Part shown: one piece after another, positions 27,601 to 37,994 of the stretch
How the letters are laid out: each line of letters opens with the position of its first letter
Position numbering within the stretch: the stretch's first letter is position 1
NCBI RefSeq assembly: GCF_910592395.1
Contig: NC_088324.1
Coordinates: 9,264,953-9,328,952, forward strand
From: Lineus longissimus
Taxonomy: Eukaryota; Nemertea; Pilidiophora; Heteronemertea; Lineidae
Length of the DNA stretch: 64,000 bases
Direction of reading: 5' to 3'
Notes under the pieces: generated by a model
The model's database searches: none
What the model saw: the letters and a program-made list of their open reading frames with translations, nothing else
Told to the model about the DNA's origin: nothing
Position numbers and translations under genes: made by a program

Positions 27601-30600
27601 GTACTACATGTTTGAATCAATCTGACCACCGTCAAATTTGAGGCGTTTTGGAATAGAAAATGATATCTTGAAATCGACACCTCATTGTCGGTATCAATTC
27701 CTTTAGCTAAAACCTGGCAGCTTAATTGCGGGACTTCGATATGTGTTGCGAATTGACTAAGAAATGGAAGTATTTCTGTGAGGAAAAGAACATCATAGAC
27801 CATGATGTCATTATGGTACTGATGATGATGATTTCTTGGCATTTTTTGGTAATTAAGGGGTGGCAGATGTTAAAAACCAATCTAAAAACAATCCATTCAT
27901 AAAAAATTAAAAGGAAGTAAGAAAGTGATCTTTCACCAGCAATGTCATTGACATCTGTCAAGACTCTGCACTCCATACAAACTTGACTTCCAATGGATGT
28001 AGTTTAGTCGCATGCTAACCAGGTCGTTCTTCACTCTGTAGGATGACGACATTCTGACGTCTGTAATATACCGCAGTGGAACATCCCATGCCCTCGGCCG
28101 GGAAGGTGGCGCCACCACCCTTGCACAGCAGCTTCGGCCATCACGAGTAAGTGTTTGGCCGTCCTGGGAGCGATGCCCCATCACCTACCCTGCCCCTCTG
28201 GTCAGGCCGTCAACCTGGTAATGATGCACCCACCTCTCACCCTACACCTTTTGTCTGGCCATCACCATCACCTATATGTACCCTATCCTCTTATCAGGTT
28301 ATCAACCTGGGAGTGACTGCCCTCTATTCAAAAAGTACCTCGCCATTGCTCATCAAGTATTTGTCTAACTTTGAAGCAGCACACCCAACCTACCCCTCTT
28401 GTCAAACCATCTGCCTTGGAGTGATGGCACACCATTTTGAAATGTAGCTGTCATTGCTTATCCAGTGTTTGTCTTACCTGTGAGTGGGGCCCCACCATTA
28501 TTTTAAAGTCCCCTTCCCACTCACTCATGTCAACCCTTGGTAGCCCTATACCCTGCAAGCAGCCTTTTACCTGGCAGCTTCCCCGGGGCCAAGGCTTCCA
28601 ACCTTTCGAAAAGTTAAAGTTCAAAACATTCCCATGTTTCTATGACCTTTCACGAACAAGCGGCGAATCCCAGTCATATATATTTCCTTGTAAATCCTCA
28701 GGGGCCATTGGTGATGGTAAGAATGTTCATGTGACATGAAAGTCCTGCCACGATACTGTAAAATCAGTCGGGGCGTGGTTGAGGCTTCTAACTATCTAAC
28801 ATTCTAAGTGTCCTACAGAGCGCCTGCTGCCACCTTTGGAGTCGCGACAGCTCCTGGTCAGGTTTGCAGTACAAGGCATTTAAATAACAAAAACCTTGAA
28901 TTGGTTAGTAGTAGTGGCTGCCCTATCGGAAACATCTGCATGTAGCTATCAGGCTGAGTCAGTCAAAATCATTACAGCCTGTTTAATACAACATCTTGTG
29001 TAACAACTTTACTGTTACAAAATTACATTTTATGAAGTCTTTGCTCTAACATCTCTCTTCTCCAAGTTTACTTTACTGCCATTTCATAACATCTTTGATA
29101 TTTAACCATTTATGTCCTTTCTTCATTTTCATAAATCACCAGTATCATTAACACAACTTTCTGATATAATACTTCCTAATTCTAATACAGCCTCACAAAT
29201 TTTCTATGACACAAAACAACGAAAATATCTTTGCATTTTAACATTTGTTCATTATTGGTTAAGGCTATCTTGGTATAAATTCATCTGTTTTCTTGAAGGA
29301 TATTGGTGTGTTTTGCCCTTATGTTTTATTTTGTGATGGTGGGAAGTTAAAGTGTCAATATATTTCCAGCCACCACGACCCCCACTTCCCGACCGCCGGC
29401 AGACAATGGGTAGTACCCACCGATTGGGACAGTCTCAAACATCAGGGTAAGTTCTTCTCTTACTTATTCAGTTGGAGGTGTTATTCCCCATGGAGTATTC
29501 TTCCTCACAAGTGGGAGAAGTGCCACTAAGGTTAGCTATGGATCTTGAAACCTTGTCCTCAGTAATATGGACATGGAGAACTAGGTACGCGTAAGGACTT
29601 GGATCACAGTTGACCTCCCTGCATCTGCTTGCAATCACACCAGCACTGTTCTGAATACAAGTCCAACACCTTAGCCATTAGACCATGGCGCAGTACACAG
29701 TGGAAGAGTGTCTTACTTGGGGCCAGAATGGCATGCGGTCAACTGGCTTGAAATGGCTGAGTACAGTGCAGTATGTCTGCGCCTCAGTTTCTACAGAAAG
29801 CTTTCTGGATTAGCCTGGGAAGAAAATCTAAAGCGCTTTCTTTCAGAAAGCTGTACAGATTGGGAGCACCACCCGCTATATGAGAAATGACATTCTTCAT
29901 TTGACTTTAACAACTTACTTTCTTTATTTAACAGCGTTACATTTATTTCCAGGAAACCAAAGCAGTACAAACTGATGAGCTTGGACGACATGTCCATAGC
30001 CGACAGCGACAAGATGCTTGAAGCACCGAGGACGAGCATACGATTATTTGACGACCCAGATATCCAGTTGGCATTGAAGAAGTCATACAGTCTGGAAGAT
30101 ATCGTATCTAAGTCTAAGAAAGAGAGTTTGGTATGTAGAGTTGGCAATTTTGTTTCCCTTCAACAGGTTCACCTCTAGAGCTGCTCATCTTGAAAGAGAC
30201 GAATGAGAATAAAATGACTTTCGAGATACAAATTTGGATACATTCTGAAAAAGATTATTACCTCTTGTAGCAGGATAACTTTGACATGGGTGCATGGTTA
30301 TATGCTGCTCCCTTTCATTATCATGCTGACTGTAGGCCTATTGTTGTATGAGCTTGCCCAGGCCAGTTGTCATGAGAATCCCAAGTATGCCATAGCATTT
30401 CAAAATGAATTCAGTACAAAAACTTATTTTGATAACGATTTGCTAAGCAGTAGAAATTCCATGTCTTTGAAAAATATGCCCTATTCTTGCAGCTTGAAGA
30501 TGATGAAGAAGAAGTGTTTAGCGAATCGTCCAGCGACGACGAATCGGAAGGTGTTAAGATTCTAACCGGCCCACCAGTTGCTCCGCCAAGGAAGAAACGA

Positions 30601-31866
30601 CCCGTCGAATATACGCTATCAGGATCAAAGAAATACTCATCAGGAAGCGATACGAGTTCATTGTCTTGTCCTGGGGATGAGGTTGACCACCCGATTGTCC
30701 CTCCGAGGCGAGCAAGTTCTCGGCGCACGGAGAAAGCACTCATCGATTTGAATTCGCCAGAGTCGCAGGTGGAAGGTTCTGCAAATGCGTTTGTTGATAA
30801 TTTTGTTCAGAAGCGTGCACAAGATATCAACCATGGTTTTCCCACGCTGGCCTCAATACGTGGGCAGGAGGTAACTGGGCGAGAGCGCACTCCAGAAGCG
30901 GAAAATGCTGTCCAGAAATTACGGGATATGTATGCCAGACTCGAGGACACTAAAAACTCGTCGCCGGAACATGAAGTAAATTTAGACATCCGCACAATCC
31001 AGTCGCGGCATGTTGGTAACGTCACAAAATTAAAAGCGGTATACCTGGGTCAAGAAGAGTCACCCGTGGCAGCCCATCGTCCGCTACAGTCGCGCTCATC
31101 GGTGGTTTCTCGGTCACCGGCATTTAAACGACCAAGTGATGAGAAACCAGAGTTACAACGCTCTAGTATAGAGGGTGCTTCAGACATGGACTTATTTGAT
31201 CCGCTATCAAGGTCGAGCGTTTCGCCTCAAAAAGGAACAACAACAATGACTTCCGAGGATGTTAACTTACTCAAGGACTGGAGTTTGAATTTTTCAAGTC
31301 TTGCGTCGGGTTCAAATTCTACTGTTCCTCAGTCCTCAGTTTCGAACATTAATCAGAATATATCAAATCAGAATCGAACAGTTGGGCCCTTCTGCGGACC
31401 TAGTGCTAATCAGTCTCAAGGTCTATCAGTACAGACTCCACCACAGCCTAGTGGCTATCAGACTGGATATACATCGAGTGGTTTTTCACAAATTTCCCAG
31501 ACGGGTGTTCAGCCGCGCCAATCACCTTCTGGGTCACCAAACAGTCTTAGGTCAGCACGCCCCCCGCATCAACAGTTCATGTCATCGCCCTCACCCCCTG
31601 GTGCTCAAACCGGTTTAATGTTTACAAATTCTGCGCCTCCGAGTGCAATACCGGTGCCAACTCCAAGGAACTCTATCGCCCAAACGACTCCTCAAAACTT
31701 CACGCCGGTACCGGCTCCAAGGAACTCGGTTGGTGGGAACCCGACTACCCTGCTGCGGATGAATACTACTGGTGCTAAGACGACTGCTGATCCATTTGGT
31801 GATCTGGTGGATATCAGTCAAGTCAAGTCTTCGAACAATCAGCAGACGTGGGAGAAATTTGAGTAG
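12632..31866 (+). CDS. DENND1: DENND1 (connecdenn) Rab35 guanine nucleotide exchange factor
   Basis: Exons: 12632-12648, 13645-13709, 14382-14425, 14804-14853, 17422-17529, 17838-18003, 18321-18374, 18682-18743, 19060-19158, 19509-19559, 19804-19849, 20028-20129, 20380-20631, 21295-21426, 21658-21717, 22527-22559, 23062-23124, 24499-24576, 28042-28146, 29370-29446, 29953-30130, 30493-31866. They sum to 3216 nt (1071 residues) with every phase matching. The ATG has A at -3 and G at +4. uDENN is about residues 8-95 (VDHFTFVLTDIESKYKFGF), cDENN 96-288 (SMLYERRIL, GSASLLYPMYWQ, HLYIPVLPAHLLDYC) and dDENN 289-416 (GDGLARAFLKAL, FINDRLDLLN). The family activates Rab35 at clathrin-coated pits and endosomes. 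The tail has SH3-type PPVAPPRKKR (641-650) and PIVPPRR, plus a DPF motif (1047-1049) and a final WEKFE, both AP-2 ear-type motifs. Domain order and sequence make the identity secure; paralogue choice among vertebrate DENND1A-C does not apply to an invertebrate. Exons 16-21 (tail) are less certain than the DENN exons. Confidence 0.93.
14426..14803 (+). other. GC-AG intron in DENND1
   Basis: Exon 3 ends ATAAG|GCAAGT. The next base after AAG is G and then C, so the donor is GC, with an otherwise strong consensus. The acceptor is TTTATTGCAG at 14803. Using it joins DDK to EVLKSIPQF with phases conserved on both sides. No GT donor nearby gives an intact frame. Confidence 0.85.
15514..15714. mobile_element. 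Small inverted-repeat element (MITE), TA-flanked
   Basis: It begins TAAGGGACCATCTCAAATA and ends with the inverse TATTTTAAGATGGTCCCTTA. The duplicated TA at both ends is what Tc1/mariner-type elements leave. It lies in a DENND1 intron. There is no coding capacity. Confidence 0.6.
17585..17650 (+). repeat. Possible tRNA-derived SINE relic
   Basis: The string GCCAGGTGGTTCGAGCATC resembles an A-box region of tRNA-derived elements and is followed by a degraded TCTAAGTTTG where a B box would fall. It is intronic in DENND1. Similarity is weak. Confidence 0.25.
18430..18531. repeat. Short interspersed repeat with ATTC tail
   Basis: GTAAAGCGCCTGAGAAT is mirrored by AATTCAGGCGCTATAGAAAT and then runs into CATTCATTCATTC. 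This arrangement, a GCGC-centred foldback plus simple tail, is typical of dispersed invertebrate repeats and recalls the TATAGCGC end of the SINE at 32186. It is intronic. Confidence 0.4.
20924..21131. repeat. 104-bp tandem duplication
   Basis: GCACCCTGCCCTTTTC restarts at 20924 and 21028. The two 104-bp units share most positions, including AGAAAACTAAGTGAGC. It is intronic between DENND1 exons 13 and 14. Confidence 0.8.
21882..21899 (+). repeat. Poly-G tract
   Basis: A run of about 17 G residues lies in a DENND1 intron. It is a potential quadruplex former and a likely site of length error. Confidence 0.8.
22620..22737. mobile_element. 118-bp palindromic MITE, copy 1
   Basis: The terminal inverted repeats begin GGGTGATATGAATAAAGAC and span about 35 bp each side, with AGCAAATGCTTTTA inside both arms. 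Only a short middle is unpaired. A second 118-bp copy lies at 56712-56829 with its middle in the opposite orientation. It is noncoding and intronic in DENND1. Confidence 0.85.
23536..23607. repeat. 72-bp hairpin (inverted repeat)
   Basis: TTGTAACGTTACGCGATATT and the inverse of AATATCACGCAATGTTACAA face each other across a short loop, about 27-bp arms with few mismatches. This is either a tiny foldback element or a structured intronic RNA segment. Confidence 0.65.
24144..24290. mobile_element. 147-bp inverted-repeat element (MITE)
   Basis: The left end AAGGTCTGTTTCCACTACA pairs with the right end TTGTTGTGGAAACAGGCCTT, about 19 bp imperfect. It is noncoding and intronic in DENND1. The ends recall hAT-type termini, but I did not find a convincing 8-bp target duplication. 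Confidence 0.5.
28821..28856 (+). other. Candidate 36-nt cassette exon of DENND1
   Basis: A pyrimidine-containing acceptor (TCCTACAGAG) and a GTCAGG donor bound 36 nt encoding 12 residues. Flanking exons 19 and 20 end and begin in phase 0, so inclusion would keep the frame. The donor is weak and the tandem AGAG acceptor is ambiguous. Confidence 0.25.
29600..29697 (-). repeat. tRNA-derived SINE relic
   Basis: The reverse complement reads GCCATGGTCTAATGGCTAAG, an A-box-like tRNA head, with a degraded B-box region near 29640. It is intronic in DENND1 and antisense to it. Confidence 0.4.
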
Positions 31867-32098
31867 AAGAATATGATTCTGTAAATGAATGCTTATATTT
31901 AGATCAACCTAGCTTTGCTTTCCCGAGTCTTAGAAATTGTTGCTTCTGAAGAAAAATACTTGACAACCAAAGATCTGTCCAATTTGAGCTCCTACCAGAG
32001 AGGGATTTAACTTTGCTGCTGCAAATGGGTGTGAGAAATGTGGGTTCATGTGGTTGCCTTGAAGCCTTAGGTGCTACATGTATATGTCACCCAAAATG
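31867..32098 (+). other. Probable start of DENND1 3' UTR
   Basis: AT-rich noncoding sequence follows the TAG at 31864-31866. No canonical AATAAA is seen before the SINE. The nearest clear AATAAA on the plus strand is at 33272-33277, so the transcript could run through the repeat. Confidence 0.4.
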
Positions 32099-32624
32099 GT
32101 GATTGTGGCACTGCATATTGCAGTGAAATCCCCTTAGTCTACGTGCACTTTTTTGGAGGGGGTAAAGGGGGATAAGAGTGCTCTTAATTATTATTATGAG
32201 ACTTATATAGCGCTAAATCCAACTGGTTTCAGTCGCTCAAAGCGCTTCACATTATTACCCCTAACTATTGGCCTGTACATTCTTGGTTCAAGCTCTACTC
32301 TCTGGGAGTATTACAGGTCCGAGCTGCAGCTATACATCGCTCAGGACTAACATTCATAGTGTGGCAACTCTGCCAGCTAGGTACCCATTTACTCCTGGGT
32401 GGAGAGAAGCAAGTAGGGTTAAGTGCCTTGCTCAAAGACACGAAGACGAAACAGCAGTGACCCTTCCGAGAATCGAACCCACGACCTCCTGATTATGAGC
32501 CCGGTGCTCTAACCACTACGCCACTGATCTACATGTATGTGATTGTGGCACTGCATATTGCAGTGAAATCCCAATAGTCTAACTACACTTTTTGGAGGGG
32601 GTAAAGGGGGATAAGAGTGCTCTT
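32099..32624. repeat. 86-bp direct repeats flanking a SINE
   Basis: GATTGTGGCACTGCATATTG starts at 32101 and again at 32541. The two copies (32099-32185 and 32539-32624) match over about 86 bp with few changes. The SINE fills the space between them exactly. The repeats are too long for an ordinary target-site duplication, so a local duplication is more likely. Confidence 0.85.
32186..32530 (-). mobile_element. tRNA-derived SINE
   Basis: Read on the minus strand, the head has an A box (GCGTAGTGGTTAGAGC) and a B box (GGTTCGATTC), with CTCATAA where the anticodon loop falls, so the source looks like a CAT-anticodon (Met-type) tRNA. The ends CAGTG/CACTG can still pair as an acceptor stem. The element ends in an AAT-rich tail at 32186-32198 after GCGCTATATAAGTCTC. 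No protein is encoded. Confidence 0.8.
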
Positions 32625-33900
32625 GGTCCATTATTAAAAATGATCATGTTGTCAGTGTGAATAAGTAATCAGGAGATGTTTATATAAGGTGCTTTATGTA
32701 ATTAGAAATATAGTCATGCTTTTCATATCTGCAGTACTCACCTGGCTGAATTAACGAATCGTTGAATATTTCCATGCTTATATTATAGGTTGAGTACATG
32801 TATATAAAAAACGCAAGTCCAGCTCTAATGATCATTACAGTGTCCCTGTGAGGAGGGTGGTTCACGGATGCCTCAGAAAATGAACCCAGACATTCTATCA
32901 AATGCACAGGGATGTACACTAGCAGTGCTTTCCGCACAGAAACTCTGTGACAATCATTAGTACCAGCCGGCATCTCGTGAAACTCCTCCTTTAAATATTT
33001 GTTCTCAAATGTGCAGTTGCGCGTGATTACAATTATTGTTCTGAAAGAAATATAAATTGGTGGCCCCCTGTGTAAGTCAAATTTGAGAGAATTTTTTTAG
33101 TAGATAGATGTAAATTGTATCCTACATGTACATGTACCTACATGTAGTCTATTAAGATAAGATAAGATAAGGTAAGATAAACTTTATTTTTCATCGGTAT
33201 GGGAATACATAAAAAACGTGAGCTGTGGTGGGCTCTTCAACCGATATCTAACATGATTAAAATAACAAAAGAATAAATAATACAGAGTTATCACAAGATT
33301 AATTTACAAATAGTAAAACAATAGCCCTACAGGGTTATGTCTCTAAAAGGCAATAGTACAAACACAGTTTAAAAAGCGCACATAGCACATTTACATTTAT
33401 CACTACATTTATTGATACATGTATTCTCTGTTCATCTATTATTGCCAAGCAATAAGGGCTAGTCTGTTGGTTAATTCTTACCGTTTTGCTGATTACTCAA
33501 CACAACGTTCTTTCATTCATATATTTTATTTCGTTACCAATCTCTAAACAAAAAAACTAAGTTACAACAAATCAATACAATATCATAGTGACATTACACT
33601 GACATTTACTACAGTCAATACAATCTCCAAATTTGGTACCTTCACATTATATTGCAGTTGTTTCCAGAGGATTTATCAGTAAATGGGATAAACATGTATA
33701 TGTATATCAAAATGGCTATCAGAAAGCTTACCGTCACCAAATACCAAGTCACCATAAAGTTATCACTTTTAATACCCCACAGCACATACAACAGTCTCCA
33801 GTCCATGATACAAGAAAATACAAATTCGAGAGTCCAACGTTAATAATCCAAGTCTGTTTGATTCTAGGGCTTTGAAGGAAATTATCTAGTTCTACTTATT
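32625..33900. other. No gene seen
   Basis: AT-rich intergenic sequence with frequent TACATGTA strings. AATAAA at 33272-33277 (+) could serve DENND1. TTTATT at 33525-33530 is AATAAA on the minus strand and could serve the ORF at 33919-34320. Confidence 0.4.
33151..33190 (+). repeat. TAAGA microsatellite with ACTTTATT end
   Basis: About five AAGAT/TAAGA units run into AAACTTTATTTTTCATCGG. This pattern often marks the 3' end of a non-LTR retroelement, but no coding part is present. Confidence 0.5.
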
Positions 33901-33918
33901 TCAACTTCAGAAGTAGTG

Positions 33919-34320
33919 TTACAACTTTGGGCAACTTTGATGCCAGTGGGGTTCCTTTTTATCTGTCGAGGGTAATGAACCACTAATTGAAGGTATCGGG
34001 TCTGTGTTGACTGAATCCTTAGCAAAATATACTGTCTTCCATTCCTCTTTTGGCGTGTTTGGACGTCCTGACAACCAATTGCTGATTCTTGCCCACAAAC
34101 CTTGTACTGGTTCCTCTCGTGTCATGGTCGTCATTGATGTTGCTCGTTTGAGAATGTGTTCTTCATGCACATGTTCATTCTTGATCTTTAGTTCTTCAAG
34201 TTTGAAATTTTGTTTGTCAATTTTTCGCATACGTTTGTCTTCTTTGTTTATCTTGCTTTGTTCCCGTTTGTGATATAAACATTCGGCCCAACAGCATTTA
34301 AGACACTTTGTACAACCCAT
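33919..34320 (-). CDS. Hypothetical 133-residue protein with acylation-type N-terminus
   Basis: An intact minus-strand ORF starts at an ATG with A at -3 and G at +4 (34320) and ends at TGA or TAG at 33919. The frame is open further upstream but lacks ATG, so this start is preferred. The protein begins MGCTKCLKCCWAEC: Gly2 with clustered cysteines is the usual look of N-myristoylated and palmitoylated membrane-tethered proteins. A highly basic, charged helix-like stretch follows (about residues 20-50, rich in K, E and R), then a polar tail with QGLWARISNWL. I recognise no family. A poly(A) signal (minus AATAAA at 33530-33525) lies downstream. It could be a single-exon gene, the last exon of a longer gene, or a chance ORF; composition and start context favour a gene. 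Confidence 0.45.
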   Translation of the reverse strand: MGCTKCLKCCWAECLYHKREQSKINKEDKRMRKIDKQNFKLEELKIKNEHVHEEHILKRATSMTTMTREEPVQGLWARISNWLSGRPNTPKEEWKTVYFAKDSVNTDPIPSISGSLPSTDKKEPHWHQSCPKL

Positions 34321-36179
34321 ATTGTTATCAAGCTTACAGGCGTGCAGCAGTTGTACTTGGCACTGGCTATTTTTCTTAGCCTTCTCTGACACCTTTCGTA
34401 ACCTTAACTTGAGTTAACTTACTCTGACTCTTATTCCGAGTGGTGTTGGTATGAAGCAGAAACTTGATACGTCAGAGTGTGTCAGTGGTGACCTATAAAA
34501 ACAAAAGTTTATCCCCGATTACTATTTTTAGTAATTTTGCTTCTGGTAACTGCTATTTCAACATCTAGCTTGGGTGCCAAATGACATAGATTGACATCTA
34601 TAACTCCCAATCTTTTGGTGCCCAATGACATAAATTTATGTTGATCTGCAGGGTCCCATCAATTGTGACAATGTTCTCTTTTACTGCGAACTCCTTCTAA
34701 TGGCCTTGTCCTGATCTTATAAAATTTTTGCTTCTTCTGCACTCTCTGCAGGGTTTGCGACGTGGAGAGAGGTGTCAAAATGGGTGATCTGGGCTCAAAA
34801 AAGCAGGTTTTTGACCAAAGTTCACCCCTTTTAAATGAACTCAAAAATAATGATATGGAGGAGATATAATGTTGAAAGATGGTTCTTGGGGAATCTAACG
34901 CAAAATACTTAAGCCCATTTTCTCCTATGAACTTTTTTTAGAGAATGATGAAATGTGGGCACCGGAGAACCGAATCACCAGTACATGTACAAGTACAAAT
35001 AAAGTGTCAAAATTACATATACGTATTGTGTATTCTGGTGTTGTAATTTTGGCAGAATGGCAATATTGCTTTTGGCAGATTCCCCGTATCATTCTTATCT
35101 TTGAACATGCCATCAATAACTTTCTGACTATCACAAAGGATCAGTTTTTCTTTGAAAACAGATTGTACAAAAAATACACGCTAAATTTGGGTGGTTCATT
35201 AGTGGATATACTTTTATTTGAATCAGACAAAATATCCGTTTGTGTCCTTGATTTTACTTGCCACCAAGATGGGATATTAGAAACTTACTTTTATCCAATG
35301 CTCTACTGTAACAATTCCTGAGTCAATCTGACAATGCCAGCACAATATCACAGAGTGGATAGTGACGGTCGACTGGGTGTTTCAGTTGTTGCAAAGTGCG
35401 ACTTAGTTGCCTCTGGGTTACCTTTTTAATGGCCTAAAATGTATTCATCGAACTACAAAACGAAAGGCCGATAAAGAGAGTGATCAACATGCGATGTGAA
35501 AGGCGAGGGGATTCCTTAAGGAAACCACCTTGGGATTTACCTACTATAAATTTGACATATGTCAACCTTGCCTTCTATGTCGCGGCAACTGAATCGATTG
35601 TCATTTGTTTTTGGCAGTTGCTGCCATTGGTTGCATTTCTTGTCTTTAAGTGATTGTCTCTATGGTTAGAGAGGTCAAGGCATAATAATGGCTGATTGTA
35701 TAAGTTTATTTGATGCAGTGCATCTGCAGGAATGGTAAATGTTTATGGTTTTCATTGGATAAAAAGTGAGGACTGTGCCACTGTCTGGTGGGTTTACTTA
35801 TGAGAACGAATGAGGCACAATGTATTTTACATGGAAAATAACACTGCATTACAACCAAGATGTGTGAATGCCTCAAGTTCTCTTGCCTTGTATGACATAT
35901 GATATTCTTGACTTTGTTTCATAAGCGTATGAATAAAGCTCTTAGTATAACTACTTATTTTATATATTATAAATGAATTTATTGTTGTGTACTCTGAATA
36001 ATAAGTACATTTGCCAATCATGAATAAACTGTGATAAAAAGTTATATTTGTGTTTATTTGGTTTTGCAAAAAAAGAAGAGTGTTAGTAGAGTCTCTGATA
36101 CCTTTGAAGTGGCCTTGAAGTACTGTTTCTTCTGAATTGACTCCAGGTACAACATTGTCTTTACATAACACAGCAGTGG
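34321..36179. other. No gene seen
   Basis: Intergenic, AT-rich. A 122-codon plus-strand frame at 34953-35321 has no flanking gene signals or recognisable motif and was not accepted. Confidence 0.4.
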
Positions 36180-37680
36180 AATGTCCAGCCTGTCCTCACT
36201 AGGGAGGTGATGCTTGACTTGGCAGCTTCACCAAGTCGAATCTTTCAAAACAATTTATTTGAAAGACTCGGACAGGACATGGCCGAGGACAGACCAGCCT
36301 GATCTCACCAGAGCTGTTGGTGGAGTGAGCAGTCTGTCGATACCAGGGAGGTGACGCTAGGTTAAGTAGCTTCACCAGAGGACACTGTTGGATCAGACTG
36401 TCGTCAGTTGAGAGGCATGCAACTTTGGACTAACCAGCTACAGGCTGTCTTTACCAGGGAGGTGACACTAGGTTTAGTAGTTTCGCCAAAACACGGTGGA
36501 GTCAGACAGGCTGTCTTCATCAGAGAGGCGACTCTTGGTACAAGAGTGTCTTCACATGATGTAATCGTTGACTGACCAGTCTGTCTTTACCTGGGAGTTT
36601 CAATAGCTCCATGCGCCAGAGGAGACAGTGGAATCTGATCAGGCTGTCTCCATCAGAGAGGCGACTCTTGGTACAAGAGTGTCTTCACATGATGTAATTG
36701 TTGACTGACCAGTCTGTCTTTACCTGTGAGTTTCAATAGCTCCATGCGCCAGAGGAGACTGTGGAACCTGATCAGGCTGTCTCCATCAGAGAGGCGACTC
36801 TTTGTACAAGAGTGTCTTCACATGATGTAATTGTTGACTGACCAGTCTGTCTTTACCTGGAGGTTCAATAGCTCCATGCGCCAGAGGAGACTGTGGAACC
36901 TGATCAGGCTGTCTCCATCAGAGAGGCGACTCTTTGTACAAGAGTGTCTTCACATGATGTAATTGTTGACTGACCAGTCTGTCTTTACCTGGGAGTTTCA
37001 ATAGCTCCATGCGCCAGAGGAGCCAGTAAAATCTTACCAGGCTGTCTCCATCAGAGAGGCGACTCTTTGTACAAGAGTGTCTTCACATGATGTAATTGTT
37101 GACTGGCCAGTCTGTCTTTACCTGGGAGTTTCAATAGCTCCATGCACCAGAGGAGACAGTGGAATCTGACCAGGCTGTCTCCATCAGAGAGGCGACTCTT
37201 GGTACAAGAGTGTCTTCACATGATGTAATTGTTGACTGACCAGTCTGTCTTTACCTGGGAGTTTCAATAGCTCCATGCACCAGAGGAGACAGTAAAATCT
37301 TACCAGGCTGTCTCCATCAGAGAGGCGACTCTTTGTACAAGAGTGTCTTCACATGATGTAATTGTTGACTGACCAGTCTGTCTTTACCTGGGAGTTTCAA
37401 TAGCTCCATGCGCCAGAGGAGACAGTGGAATCTGATCAGGCTGTCTCCATCAGAGAGGCGACTCTTTGTACAAGAGTGTCTTCACATGATGTAATTGTTG
37501 ACTGACCAGTCTGTCTTTACCTGGAGGTACAATAGCTCCATGCACCAGAGGAGACAGTGGAATCTGATCAGACTGTCTCCATCAGAGAGGCGACTCTTGG
37601 TACAAGAGTGTCTTCACATGATGTAATTGTTGACTGACCAGTCTGTCTTCGCTCGGGAGGTGAAATCTTTTTCAGTAGCT
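36180..37680. repeat. 133-bp tandem array
   Basis: CATCAGAGAGGCGACTCTT recurs at 36651, 36784, 36916, 37049, 37182, 37315, 37448 and 37580, spacing 132-133 bp. Units from about 36510 to 37660 are near-identical. More diverged units with the same AGGCTGTCT...GGGAGGTGA theme precede them from about 36180. No ORF runs through the array. Confidence 0.9.
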
Positions 37681-37994
37681 TCACCAAATATCTGTAGTTG
37701 AACTGGGTATAACTGCAAAATACGGTTTTGAGGTGTATGGGAGATCTGGAAGACTGTGGTTGTGACATGAAGAATAAGGAATGGTCCTTGATTAGTCTGC
37801 ATCGGACTTGGTGACATTCGTTTTGAAGATGTGATAACCGGAAGACACTCTGAGGATGTGAAATTTTATGAGGCATCCGAAGTACGCGGGCCGGTGAAAG
37901 AAGGAGAGAATGTGCCCCTGCGAGAGGTGTCCGGATTAAAGTATTTATTGTTTTATAGGGGCCATGACAAAAGTTCTAAGACTATAGCTGTTAT

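Noticed and set aside
24577-28041. Several 60-100 codon ORFs in the large DENND1 intron (for example 25605-25898 and 26094-26324)
   Set aside because: No acceptor/donor pairs with matching phase, and exons on either side already join in frame.
34953-35321. 122-codon plus-strand ORF
   Set aside because: It has no recognisable motif, no splice or poly(A) context, and an AT-rich composition in which such frames arise by chance.
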